This document shows positions 12,385 through 22,155 of a stretch of 64,000 nt of DNA, in pieces; within the stretch, counting starts at the first letter, position 1, and each line of letters begins with the position of its first letter. This DNA comes from Emmonsiellopsis sp. PD_33 (Eukaryota; Ascomycota; Eurotiomycetes; Onygenales; Ajellomycetaceae). The notes under the pieces were generated by a model. The model was not told the origin of the DNA. It searched no databases and saw nothing but the letters and a program-made list of their open reading frames with translations. The position numbers and the translations under genes are program-made. The stretch is taken from NCBI GenBank assembly GCA_032988165.1, contig JANTQF010000035.1, positions 124,001 to 188,000 on the forward strand, given 5' to 3'.

Positions 12385-15300
12385 TCAGTCATAGTTCCCA
12401 CCAATCTGACTTGCAAAGGCCGTCGAAACACTGCGTGCATCATCGTCGTCGGCAAGATGCCCGCGTGTGCCACGGGGAACGCGAATGCTAGCTGAACTTC
12501 CGCCGAAAATACTACCGTTGTCATTTGGTCCAGGCTTGTATGGCTCTGCCCGGCCGCCGGACTCAACATAGCGCTTCAGGCGGTCAGATTGGCTCAAGCT
12601 TGCTTGTTTGTTCATGTCGTGAATGCTTAAACCGGCGAGACTAACACCTCCCTGTCCCATGCTTCTGCCGTCGACGATGCTGCCGGTCACGTCAGACTCG
12701 GTCGCTGCTACAGACTCCCCAGTTACACTTGGCGCGATTTTCCCTCTGGATCCATTGGTACGACGGTTCCCAGTAAGATGTGGCCAAGAGTCAGCAAAGT
12801 TTCGGAACATGTGGGGATACCCTGAAGGGATCGCAACGCCACCCAAGGCAGAGGAGTGAACCGATGAGACATCATCTGGGATGTAGCTAGCAACGGAGCC
12901 GGCATCATGATAGTCGTTGCGATGGCCGTTTCTGCCATTTACCATACCACTGGCCATATTGGAGGCGTGGTTGTAGGCCATCTGGAAGCGTTGCGGTCCC
13001 CGGTAAGCCTGCTTCGGGCGGCTGAACTGGACGAGTGAGACCTGCAAGTTTGACAGGGGTCCTTCAACCAAACAGTTCTTCTCCTTGAAATGCAAAAGTA
13101 GGTAATTCCATAGCGGGTGCTTTGAGAGGACCTTGGGATTGCCAAGGATTACCAATCCGTATTTCGCACGAGTAAGGGCGACATTGAGCCGACGAGGGTC
13201 ACTCAGGAAACCAATTCCTTGGTGGTCGTTTGATCGTACACAGGAGAGCACGATGTAATCCTTCTCTCGACCCTGGAAGGCATCGACGGACGCAACTTCG
13301 ATCTCTTTATACAGCTCCTTTTTGAAAGTGCCTGTAGTCTGCATCGAGCTGACAACATAACTCCGTTGGCCTTCGTAGGGCGTGATGATGCCAATACTAG
13401 AGGGCTTGACACCCGCCTTGAAGAATCTGGTAACAATTTTCTCCACGTTGGCGGCTTCTGTACGATTGAGGTACGACGTTCCGGATGCTGAAATTTCCTC
13501 GTTACCCAGGTTTGACCAAAACATCATAGGATTGTGCGCCACAGGCCAAGGGAAGTCCACATCCTTAAGAAGACGTTCGGACTCGGTTACACCGTTTTGC
13601 AGGGAGCCCTCGTAGAACATGTTTGATGGGAACTCGGACAAACATGGATGCATACGGTACTGCACATTCAGTCGAATTGGTGCGCACCCTAGAATTACCA
13701 GACGCTCAAACAATGACTGGTTGAGTCCGGCTTTGGCTGCCTTCTTGTTCATGATGACAGGACCCAGCTGTTGGTGGTCCCCAACAAGCACAACTTGCTT
13801 GCATCCGAGAACAAGAGGAATCATGCACTCGGGTTCCGCCGACTGGGTAGATTCGTCGATAAGTACAGTTCGGAATTTGAACTTAGCCAAACGTGGGTCA
13901 CCTGCTCCAACACATGTGCAGCAGATAACATCCGCATTGCTCAATATCTCCTTCTCTGCGGCACGGGTAAGTTGTTTAAATTTCTTTTCATCCTGGCTCG
14001 ACAACTCCCCCAGTTCGGTCTTCAGCTGGTTAAGCTTGACAAGTTCGATATTGCTGTCATTGTTGTGCACTTGTTCATGCAAGGAAAGGAAACCGACGGG
14101 AGACTCGACATCCTCTCGGGACTTGGCGGTGACTCGGACAGTCTTCAAACCGGTTCTGTGGATGCGTTCGCAAAGCTGATCAACAGCAACGTTGGATGGC
14201 GCGCATACCAATACTTGACCACCGTTTATTTTCGCCAAATTATAAATAATGTTGGCAGATGTGACGGTCTTTCCTGTACCAGGGGGTCCTTGGATCAAAC
14301 TGAGAGGCTTCTGGAGAACGCTTTTGACGGCGTTGGTTTGACTACCATTAAGGTCTGGAAGGCCTGGGACGCTGAATTTCTTTGGCATTTGTGTCTTCAT
14401 AGCTCCTGCAGCAACTTCATTGCCCAAAAGTCGATGGAAAATGTAACCCGAAACGCTCATCTCGTCTACAGCAAAGGTTTTCATAGCCAATTGCATGCGA
14501 TCGAAAGACGTCGCCTTCCAAACGTAGTCTGCCGTGAAGTTGTGCGTGCAGTCGGTGGGAACAGATTTGTGATCACCCTTGGTTCGTAATTCGATAGTAA
14601 CTTCATCAGACTGGTTGTTGGGGATTTTGATCACGTATCCAACACCATCCCACTTCGGCCGTAATTCTCCAGTGTATTTAAGGCGCATTTCGTCACCGAC
14701 AGCCAATTTCACGTCTCCAAGTTCCAACTTGGGGAGTACAAAACTCGCAAGATGTTTGTTGTTCAAACCGAGATCCCAACGGACAATCAAGCCATCCTGA
14801 GATTGGGCCTCCTTCAATTTTCGGTCATAATCAGCTTCAATTTTAACAAGGGGACCAAAGACATTTTGGTATTGGTAGGCGTCGTCGTATCGAAGGAGGA
14901 CTGGCGCAGGCTCATCGTCGACACCTGTAGCTTTTTCCAGATCCTCGACGGTGGCAGCAGCATTGTCTTTCCACATTTCCTCCAGCTTGGCGATCATCTG
15001 GGGGCTCAAATGGCGAGCGCGAAGCTGCTCTTGGTCTGATGGCGAGCTGACGAGCCAAGGCAAAAACGAGCGGTCCTCGATAAGTGGTTGCCAGAGAGAA
15101 GTATCCCAGTTCATATCCTTCGATGACGGCATCGCAGCACAAGGCTGTCGACAAAGTAAGACAACAACAGTATCGGATTTTGCGGGAATAAACCCGAGGA
15201 GGAATACGTTTTTGGTTCCACAGTTATAGCACTCGAGGATGGTATCGCCTAGCGATGATTCTGGGTGGAGCTGCACTTCCTTGTGTCTTGCTCGCACTAA

Positions 15301-15764
15301 GTGATTGACGATATGGGACGAGGAAGTATTGCCACGGGCGCTGCAAAACCACTTCGTGCAAGCTAAGCACTTGACGACGCTGCTAGGGTTATGAATTCCG
15401 CAATATCTATTAGGAAAGTTATCAGCATACCGAAACCAGAAATTACAGAGCCTGGCCCATCTGCGGCTGATATGGTTCCAACTTACGCGCATGAATGTGT
15501 GGGGAGTTCTTTTTCTTCCTCCGGCTTCGCAACAGCTCCCTTGTTCATGCCATCAACAGGAACGCTGGCCATGCTTTCCAGGTCGTCATCCTCAAACCCA
15601 TCTGATATTTCATCTTCGTCGTCATGTCGCCGTCTCCGAGGCCCACCAGCCATATTTAAGATATTTTCGTCGCCGTCAACGGTTGACATATCGTCCCCAG
15701 CATTGATGGTGGAGGCAGAGTCGGAAACCAAGTGGTTCCCTATGTGAGTGAAAGCCTCCATCAT
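12385..15764 (-). CDS. upf1: UPF1/NAM7 RNA helicase, nonsense-mediated mRNA decay
   Basis: Two exons, complement of 12385-15406 and 15487-15764, with an 80-bp intron (GTAAGT..TAG), give 1099 residues. That is close to other UPF1 proteins. UPF1 is the cytoplasmic ATP-dependent RNA helicase that drives nonsense-mediated decay with UPF2 and UPF3. The N-terminal Cys/His-rich UPF2-binding domain spans the splice junction (CAYCGIH, then CLACTKWFC, ECYNCGTKN). The superfamily 1 helicase core shows Walker A GPPGTGKT, motif II DESTQ, QYRMHP and VDAFQGREKDYIV. The C-terminal tail is Gly/Ser-rich and low in complexity. The start is the first of two adjacent ATGs (15,764 and 15,761). It is divergent from IMP4, with about 600 bp between the start codons. 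Confidence 0.96.
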
Positions 15765-16370
15765 GGCATATGCCCCTTTATCCCCAGGCTTATCGCTTTG
15801 TTACTCAGGATCCGCGGGTTGCGCAGAGGCACGGTTATTCGCTATGGGGCGGGGGTAAACCGGGCATTCAGAACAATCTGAAAGACGTCAAAGCGAAGAA
15901 AGGAAGGATGTTCACTATTAGGTCGGAAAGTCCGAAATGGTCAGCTGTAGTCCACTCCTTTGGCAAAACCGGGGGGAATCATCAAAAAAGCGCTATATGA
16001 CATCGTCTTCGTGAGGGGAGCTTACAGGACGCCAACACGGCTAGGAAAATAGGACACTCCGCCACTAGTCTTGCGCAGGCAGAGACAGAGGGCATAGACG
16101 TATCGAAGAGTACAAGAAGTTGCAAATCACTGCCCCGTGGACTGGAATGACGGGGTGGAATGACGGGGATAAGTTGGAGAAAGTCACGTCCAAGGAGCGA
16201 TCAAATGGTGAAGGTCCGAAATCTGCGATGCCGCTACGGCTGGCTGCACACACCACAAGCGCACAAAGTTTTTGATGATGCAAAAAGTCAAACTCCAAGC
16301 TGCTTGAAACATTTCGATCTGGGGCAGTTTGTTGCATTCGAGGCTCGAAACAGACAGACCACAGACCAAA
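15765..16370. promoter_or_regulatory. Divergent promoter region of UPF1 and IMP4
   Basis: These 606 bp separate the start codons of two divergently transcribed housekeeping genes and must hold both promoters and 5' UTRs. I see no clear TATA box. Small open frames in it match nothing. Confidence 0.5.
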
Positions 16371-17337
16371 ATGATTGTACGCATATGTTCCGGTGCCCCT
16401 GAATATGATATAAATGGCAAGTTACTAACAGTGCACTATCTAGCGCCGTCAAGCCCGTGAGCGCAGAGATTATCTCTACCGCAAAGCTCTCCTCCTCCGC
16501 GATGCCTCGATTGCAGAGAAGCGTGCGCAGCTGAAGGCTTCCCTGGCCTCGGGGAAACCATTAGATCCTTCAGTCGCGAATGACAAGAAACTCAGAGAAG
16601 ACTTCAAATATGACGAATCCCTCCCAGCTTCCTCGAAACAGGGAGACTCCGACCTTCTAGATCTCGACGACGAATACGCCCTTACATCTGGCATCGTTGA
16701 CCCTCGGCCCCTTGTTACAACCTCCCGCTCCCCTTCCGCCCGCCTTGGTACCTTTGCGAAAGAAATCCGCTTACTTATCCCGACCTCCATACGGCTAAAC
16801 CGTGGAAACCTTGTCATTCCCGATCTTGTCTCAAGCGCCAAAGCCTCTTCCCTATCGGATATGATCGTTTTGCACGAACATCGCGGTACGCCAACGGCCA
16901 TGACTATCTCACATCTTCCTCATGGCCCCACAGCCAGTTTCTCTCTCCATAACGTTATGCTGCGAGCCGACATCCCCAACTCCGCCCGCGGAACCGTTTC
17001 CGAGAGCTATCCTCATTTAATATTCGAAGGGTTCACCACTAAGCTCGGTGCCCGCGTTGTTAAAATCCTCAAACATCTTTTCCCACCCCGGGAAGCGAAT
17101 GCGAAGTTGGGGAGCAGAGTTGTCACATTCAAGAACATCGAAGATAGCATCGAGGTACGACATCACGTTTTTGTTCGGACGGGATATCAGTCGGTTGAAC
17201 TTGCAGAGGTTGGGCCACGGATGACGATGAGATTATTCGAAATTAGAGGAGGCACGTTAGAGAAAGAATCTGGAGGCGATGTTGAATGGGCACTTAGCCA
17301 GTACACAAGGACAAGCAGGAAGAAGGATTATCTTTGA
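16371..17337 (+). CDS. imp4: IMP4, Brix-domain U3 snoRNP protein
   Basis: Exons 16371-16376 and 16444-17337 give 299 residues (yeast Imp4 is about 290). IMP4 works in the nucleolus with Mpp10 and Imp3 in the U3 snoRNP, aiding 18S rRNA processing and small-subunit assembly. The first coding exon is only six bases, ATG ATT. It is followed by a 67-bp intron (GTACGC, branch TTACTAACA, acceptor CTAG), then exon 2 reading RRQARERRDYLYRKA, the conserved Imp4 N-terminus. The Brix domain follows (DPRPLVTTSRSPSARL, LHEHRGTPTAMTISHLPHGP, EVGPRMTMRLFEIRGGTLE), and the protein ends TSRKKDYL, as in yeast. Without the micro-exon no suitable ATG exists. Confidence 0.95.
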
Positions 17338-17722
17338 TCTGTTGTTTGGTTATTTGGACTACGCTGGCGCGAAACAGCCATAAAAGGGGAATTTGCATAG
17401 AATGGCGCGCAAAATAAGCCTGGCGTTATGGTATATTCTGAGTTATTATGTTCGGACATAGGGATGGGAGTTATGAATCGATTTCACTTTTTGACACCGC
17501 AGAGAAATATATATTGTGTGCTTTCAGTTCTATGGCACCTTAAAGTGTGCACTAGAATTTGGATCCGTCGAGGTAGATGCTAATTGAAATGACAACAGTT
17601 TAATGTTTTAAAAGAGCAATTTAAACGCCAGAATTATGTCAACACATCAAAAGGGGCATCTTCCATATCTAACCGGGAAAAACCCTCCCACTAGACACCC
17701 AGCCGCAAGCTAAACCCCGCCA
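17338..17722. other. Convergent spacer, IMP4 and BRCT-WGR 3' ends
   Basis: These 385 bp lie between two convergent genes and should hold both 3' UTRs. No open frame or repeat is evident. It has no room for a PARP catalytic domain downstream of the BRCT-WGR gene. Confidence 0.5.
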
Positions 17723-18976
17723 TTAACCAGACCACATAGGACGGGCCTCAACTTCTGCCGCCCCATCATATTGTGGCCCTCCCCCGCTCTCAGCTCGAAC
17801 AGTTCGGGCTTCTATCCCAGTTTCCGGATTCGATACGACTACTTCCACCGCCGTTTTCGACACAGAGGGCACAGCGGGCAACGCCTCATACTGAAACCAA
17901 TTCTCGTCCGGCGGCAAAGGGCATCCATCATCGTCCTTTTTTGGCTCTGGCTCAACATGCCTCTCTTCCCACTGTGCCCCGCATTTCGCCTTGAAGAACT
18001 TCTTGAAGCTCGCGAAGGCCATGTCCCACGAACTACCCACAAGGGCCAAGTGACTGGACGCGCCGATCCCGACTCGACTATATTTCACAAACGTCGAATA
18101 TGTGTGCGGTGTTGTGTCCGATTCGTAGAGCTGGGTTAAAGTCAGCAAGGGGTAAGTCGAGACTAGTAAGGGACAAAAAGAGGAGGGGAAAGGGGAACAT
18201 GCTGGTATCTATAGTGCAGACAGAGGGAGACGATAGATGACCAGGGGGTTCTTTACCTGGAGCTTGTACTTTTCTTTGTACTTGCTGTCTGACATCGGAC
18301 GCACGAGAGTGATAAAATAGCGCAGGCCTTCTGTGTCGGTAAAAATGTGATGGCCATCTATTTACGCCATCAGCCGAACAAGTACCTAGCTAGAATAAAG
18401 GAGTTGAAGTACTTACCAAATTCATCCAACTCGCCATTGACGCGACGCGGCTTTTTGGCACCTGTTATAAACACCAACTAGGTAAGTTTCCCCTTGCAAA
18501 GATTCACAGAATGGTCAAAATTCGAAATACTATCCCACCTGCAATCCGCGGAGCGTCCCTATTTCCCCCTTTGCTACCACCCTTACCCCCGTTCCGCGGC
18601 CGAGCCCACAAATACTCCCCCTCACGTTTCGGCTTTTTGCTTTTCGACAAAAGGGAATCCTCCAGCCACTCGAGTTTTACAATCTTGAGGCCCTTGACCT
18701 TTCGCGCATCCCGAACTACATACAATATAAATGTCAATTAGCTGATTTATTCCCACCCCCCTCAAGCAGTCGAAAAGCATGCTGGAGAAACATCATAATA
18801 CCCGCTTGGAGAGGTTTGCGGAACGCAGATTTGGTGGCTATCAGATGGGTGACGGTGGAGTCAATGTTCTTTGAGAAGGTTCCGCCGTTTGCCTCGACCC
18901 ATTGCTTGATTTTGTCTGACATCGTGCCAAAGTCACCGGCAATGCTGGCGTTGATTTTGCGGAAGGTTTTGCCCAT
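17723..18976 (-). CDS. BRCT-WGR protein lacking a PARP catalytic domain
   Basis: Five exons, complement of 17723-18130, 18257-18357, 18417-18461, 18539-18715 and 18802-18976, give 301 residues. An N-terminal BRCT domain (about 1-80: FRKINASIAGDFGTM, VTHLIATKSAFRK, LKIVKLEWLEDSL) is followed by a Gly/Lys/Arg-rich linker. Next comes a WGR domain (about 135-225: GLRYFITLVRP, KYKLQLYESD, FVKYSRVGIG, AFASFKKFFKAKCGAQWEER). Its signature W-G-R reads Y-S-R here. Fungal PARP has BRCT-WGR-regulatory-catalytic order; this one stops after a short acidic tail, so ADP-ribosyl transfer is not expected. A role in binding damaged DNA is an inference. The exon 2 end is uncertain: a stronger GTAAGG donor nearby keeps the frame but shortens the linker. 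Confidence 0.8.
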
Positions 18977-19494
18977 GGTTGCGGGATCTAGTTAAGGGGT
19001 AGATATAAAATTGCAAAGCAAGAAACGCAGCCTCAATGGGGATCTCTCTTCGAGAAAGTTGGAAGTTATGGTATATGGAATTTACCAAAGAGCCAGGGAA
19101 GGTAAGGTAAGAGAACAGGGGAGTGAGTGGCCAGCCTTGCTTGGAGTAGCAGCACACAGAGCTTTATAAACGGGGATTCTGCCGAAAGGGCATGACGAAA
19201 TAAACAGAATCCCGTGAGGCCCCAGGTGATAGTCAATTGCGAAAGAATGTTCGATTTCAAAAATCTTAGGTAGCGCAAGAAACCATGCTGGGACCGAGCC
19301 GTTGTAAGGTGACAATAAGTCCAGAGTAGAATGAGGATGCGACGCACGATAATTGATAACCAGGTAAGGTATCTGCAGCACTACTGATTGAAAAATCCCA
19401 CGGAAACAAATGTAGAATTGAAGGTTCACCGAGATGTATGTTGGTAGTAGATAGATAGGTAGGTATATTTAAGTAAGAGCTTAAGTTTGTATCG
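18977..19494. other. BRCT-WGR promoter and trpC 3' region
   Basis: About 520 bp between two genes on the same strand. It should carry the promoter of the BRCT-WGR gene and the trpC 3' UTR. The small frames in it match nothing and I see no repeat. Confidence 0.4.
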
Positions 19495-21810
19495 TTAGGC
19501 CCTCACACTTTTGGCCGTTTTCACAAACGCCTTTATCTTTTCCAAATCCTGTGATCCGTCCGACTCAACGCCGCTGCTAACATCAACGCCCACCACCCTG
19601 TCTCCATATTGACCGAGTTGAGCAATAGAATCCACAACATTTGAGGGATCCAATCCTCCTGCAAGTATCACTCGAAGGCTGTCATCCTTTTCAAGGGAGC
19701 TACGGACAGCAGGAATAGCTAGCTTTTCCCCCGATCCACCAACACCAGAGTCCAAAAGCGGAAGGGAATGGTAGGCAGGACGCGAAAGGCCTGGTTCGCC
19801 TGGTGAGAATTTCTTTATAACCGGGACGGGTATTAGGCTTGCCCATTCTATTGGTTCAGACCCGTGAAGCTGGACAACGTCGAGGCTAAGCTTCCGCTGC
19901 TGTGAGATGATATAGGAAAGGGGCTGATTCAAAAAGACGCCAACAAGCAGGGCACGATCAGGTTGTCGAAGAAGCTCCAAAGAATGGTCGAAATAACCGA
20001 TAGATGGAGATTCAGTTATCGTATTTGGTATCTGACTAGTCGAAGATGACGGGCGAGCAGTTGCCTTAACCACCTTAGATATCTCGAGAGCAACGTCGTC
20101 AGGAACGGTTCGTTTACGTCCCTCTGCCAGTATTATACCAATCAAATCAGCTCCTGACTCAATGGCTGTGCGAGCAGCCTCGGGTGTCCGGGTCCCGCAT
20201 ATTTTAACCAGTAGAGGTCGTGTCGAGATCGAGGGAGCCACAGGGTTGTCGCCCCCTAAAAGCTGATGAACGAAAATGTTCGTATCCTCTGCACGCATGA
20301 GTGCTTCACCAACTAGGATTGCCTTGACACCGTCGGAACTATAGGCTTTGACATCATTCGGACCGGATATACCGCTGAGTGCACAGACTATTGTTGAATC
20401 TGGCACCTGATCCATTAACCGGCTCGTTGTACCCAAGTCGACCTCAAAGCTAGTGAGGTCGCGGTTATTGACACCAATTACATGGGCACCGAGGCCAACC
20501 GCAATTTTCATCTCTTCTGGTGTGTTCACTTCGACAAGAGGCTCCATGCCCAGCTTTTGGGAGTATTCGTAGAGTCGTTTCAGAAGATCAACCTCGAGCA
20601 TTTTTACAATGAGTAGGACCGTATCCGCACCAGCCAGTCGAGCTTCAAGGATTTGATATTCGTTAAAAATGAATTCTTTTCGCAGGACAGCGGGCCTATT
20701 CGGGAGACCTTCGAGACTTTGTCGGACAGCCCGTAGATCTTCGATACTTCCCTTGAACCACTCGGGCTCCGTGAGAACAGATATGACACTTGCTCCAGCC
20801 TTGGCGTATTTTCTAGCCTGGGCAGGGGCACAGGTTGAGGAAGATATTATTCCTTTTGAGGGAGAAGCTCTCTTTATCTCCGCCATGAGAGACAATGGAA
20901 ACAAAGACTGCTTTAGTCGGTTGGGAAACGATATTTGAGGTGGAGATATGCCGAGGTCGTATGCTGCTTGTAGATCCTCTGGTCTTTGCGAAGGAGTGGC
21001 CATTTGACGTTCAACTGCTATTTTCCGGTGGGAGTAGATCTTATCCAAGATCGACTCTTTCGTCGAAATCTTTATACCCGCGTTCTGGCTCTGCGCCTTG
21101 GATTCATCTGGTGTAGGAGCAAGGAGGCCATTTTCTTTCCATGTTCCACCACGGAGGTTCAAAAAGTTACGGATCATGGTCCGCCCATTTTCGGTCAATA
21201 TACTCTCTGGGTGGAACTGGACGCCTTCCGTAGTGTACTCCTTGTGCCTCACCCCCATTATAATCCTCCGTCCATTGCCATTTTCGAAGTCTGTCCAGGA
21301 AGATACCTCAAGGCAATCGGGGACACTTGGCTGTGTTCCAGCCAATGAATGATATCGCGTAACAGGGAGAGATTGCGGGAGGGTGGCATAAACGCCCCTT
21401 GCGTCGTGATTCAACGGCGATGTTTTACCGTGTAGAATCTCCCCAGTAACATCGACCGTGCCGCCGAAAGAAGAAATGATGCATTGCTGTCCCATACAGA
21501 CGCCAAAAACGGGTATTTTACCAGTGAAGTACTGGATGGCTTCCTTGCTGATTCCGGCATCCGTGTCCGGGTGTCCAGGTCCTGGGCTAATGACGAGCTG
21601 GGTGGGGTTTTTCGCAATGAGCTCTTCCAGCGAGATCTTGTCGTTTCTGAATACGCTCACAGTTGCTCCCTCCAGGACCAGATACTGGTATATGTTCCAT
21701 GTAAACGAGTCATAGTTGTCAATCAATATCAGGTTGGAGGCATTGTCACGAGTTCGTGCCTTGGTGGGGTTGAACGGCGAATGATCGACGAGTCCGTTGG
21801 GGACAGCCAT
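19495..21810 (-). CDS. trpC: TrpC, trifunctional tryptophan biosynthesis protein
   Basis: A single exon of 771 residues from the ATG at 21,810. It fuses three activities. The glutamine amidotransferase of anthranilate synthase is first (LILIDNYDSF, nucleophile in FGVCMGQQC, VQFHPES). Indole-3-glycerol-phosphate synthase follows (EIKRASPSKG, LRKEFIFNEYQI, VEVNTPEEM, GVNNRDL). Phosphoribosylanthranilate isomerase is last (VKICGTRTPEAA, VQLHGSEP, ILAGGLDPSNV, VGVDVSSGVE). The domain order and length match Aspergillus TrpC (about 770). The frame stays open to an ATG at 21,945, adding 45 His/Ser/Gly-rich residues. I prefer 21,810 because MAVPNGLVDHSPF fits the known fungal N-terminus. It is divergent from NUP192. 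Confidence 0.96.
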   Translation of the reverse strand: MAVPNGLVDHSPFNPTKARTRDNASNLILIDNYDSFTWNIYQYLVLEGATVSVFRNDKISLEELIAKNPTQLVISPGPGHPDTDAGISKEAIQYFTGKIPVFGVCMGQQCIISSFGGTVDVTGEILHGKTSPLNHDARGVYATLPQSLPVTRYHSLAGTQPSVPDCLEVSSWTDFENGNGRRIIMGVRHKEYTTEGVQFHPESILTENGRTMIRNFLNLRGGTWKENGLLAPTPDESKAQSQNAGIKISTKESILDKIYSHRKIAVERQMATPSQRPEDLQAAYDLGISPPQISFPNRLKQSLFPLSLMAEIKRASPSKGIISSSTCAPAQARKYAKAGASVISVLTEPEWFKGSIEDLRAVRQSLEGLPNRPAVLRKEFIFNEYQILEARLAGADTVLLIVKMLEVDLLKRLYEYSQKLGMEPLVEVNTPEEMKIAVGLGAHVIGVNNRDLTSFEVDLGTTSRLMDQVPDSTIVCALSGISGPNDVKAYSSDGVKAILVGEALMRAEDTNIFVHQLLGGDNPVAPSISTRPLLVKICGTRTPEAARTAIESGADLIGIILAEGRKRTVPDDVALEISKVVKATARPSSSTSQIPNTITESPSIGYFDHSLELLRQPDRALLVGVFLNQPLSYIISQQRKLSLDVVQLHGSEPIEWASLIPVPVIKKFSPGEPGLSRPAYHSLPLLDSGVGGSGEKLAIPAVRSSLEKDDSLRVILAGGLDPSNVVDSIAQLGQYGDRVVGVDVSSGVESDGSQDLEKIKAFVKTAKSVRA

Positions 21811-22155
21811 GACGGGTGGTGTGGTGAAGAAGTGATCGAGAAAGAAGGGCGAAGTTCTAGACAGAGGGGAGCTGGTGCCAATGCGACCTCTAGCTCCAAC
21901 CTGTCCTCCTCGTAAGTTGGGATGGTGATGATGACTCCGACTCATCCCACATTGACATTTCCCACTGCGCCGGATAAGAGTTGGTCCGGCGCCGAGAGCC
22001 TGACCTGGCGCTAAACCGAACTGGGAGCTTCCTGTTGATGGAAAGTTTAAGCTTCTGCGTCTTCAGATCTCATTCCCCGTGCTTGTCCACCGCGACGAAA
22101 GCATTTCCCCGACATTCTGTTCCCAGTGACGGGCCATGATATAGTTGGTGAAGAC
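21811..22155. promoter_or_regulatory. Divergent promoter of trpC and NUP192
   Basis: These 345 bp separate the preferred trpC start (minus) from the NUP192 start (plus). Both promoters must lie here. Part is also open in frame with trpC, leaving a possible longer trpC form. Confidence 0.5.
21931..21945. promoter_or_regulatory. Possible CPC1/Gcn4-type sites upstream of trpC
   Basis: The plus-strand sequence ATGACTCCGACTCAT holds two half-matches (ATGACTC and GACTCAT) to the palindromic Gcn4/CPC1 site ATGA(C/G)TCAT. It lies about 120 bp upstream of the preferred trpC start, in the promoter shared with NUP192. Amino-acid genes in fungi are commonly under cross-pathway control, so the position is sensible, but neither copy is a full consensus. 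Confidence 0.3.

Noticed and set aside
13619..14589. Long plus-strand frames (186 and 272 codons) across the UPF1 region
   Set aside because: They are antisense shadows of the UPF1 helicase frame and show no domain of their own.
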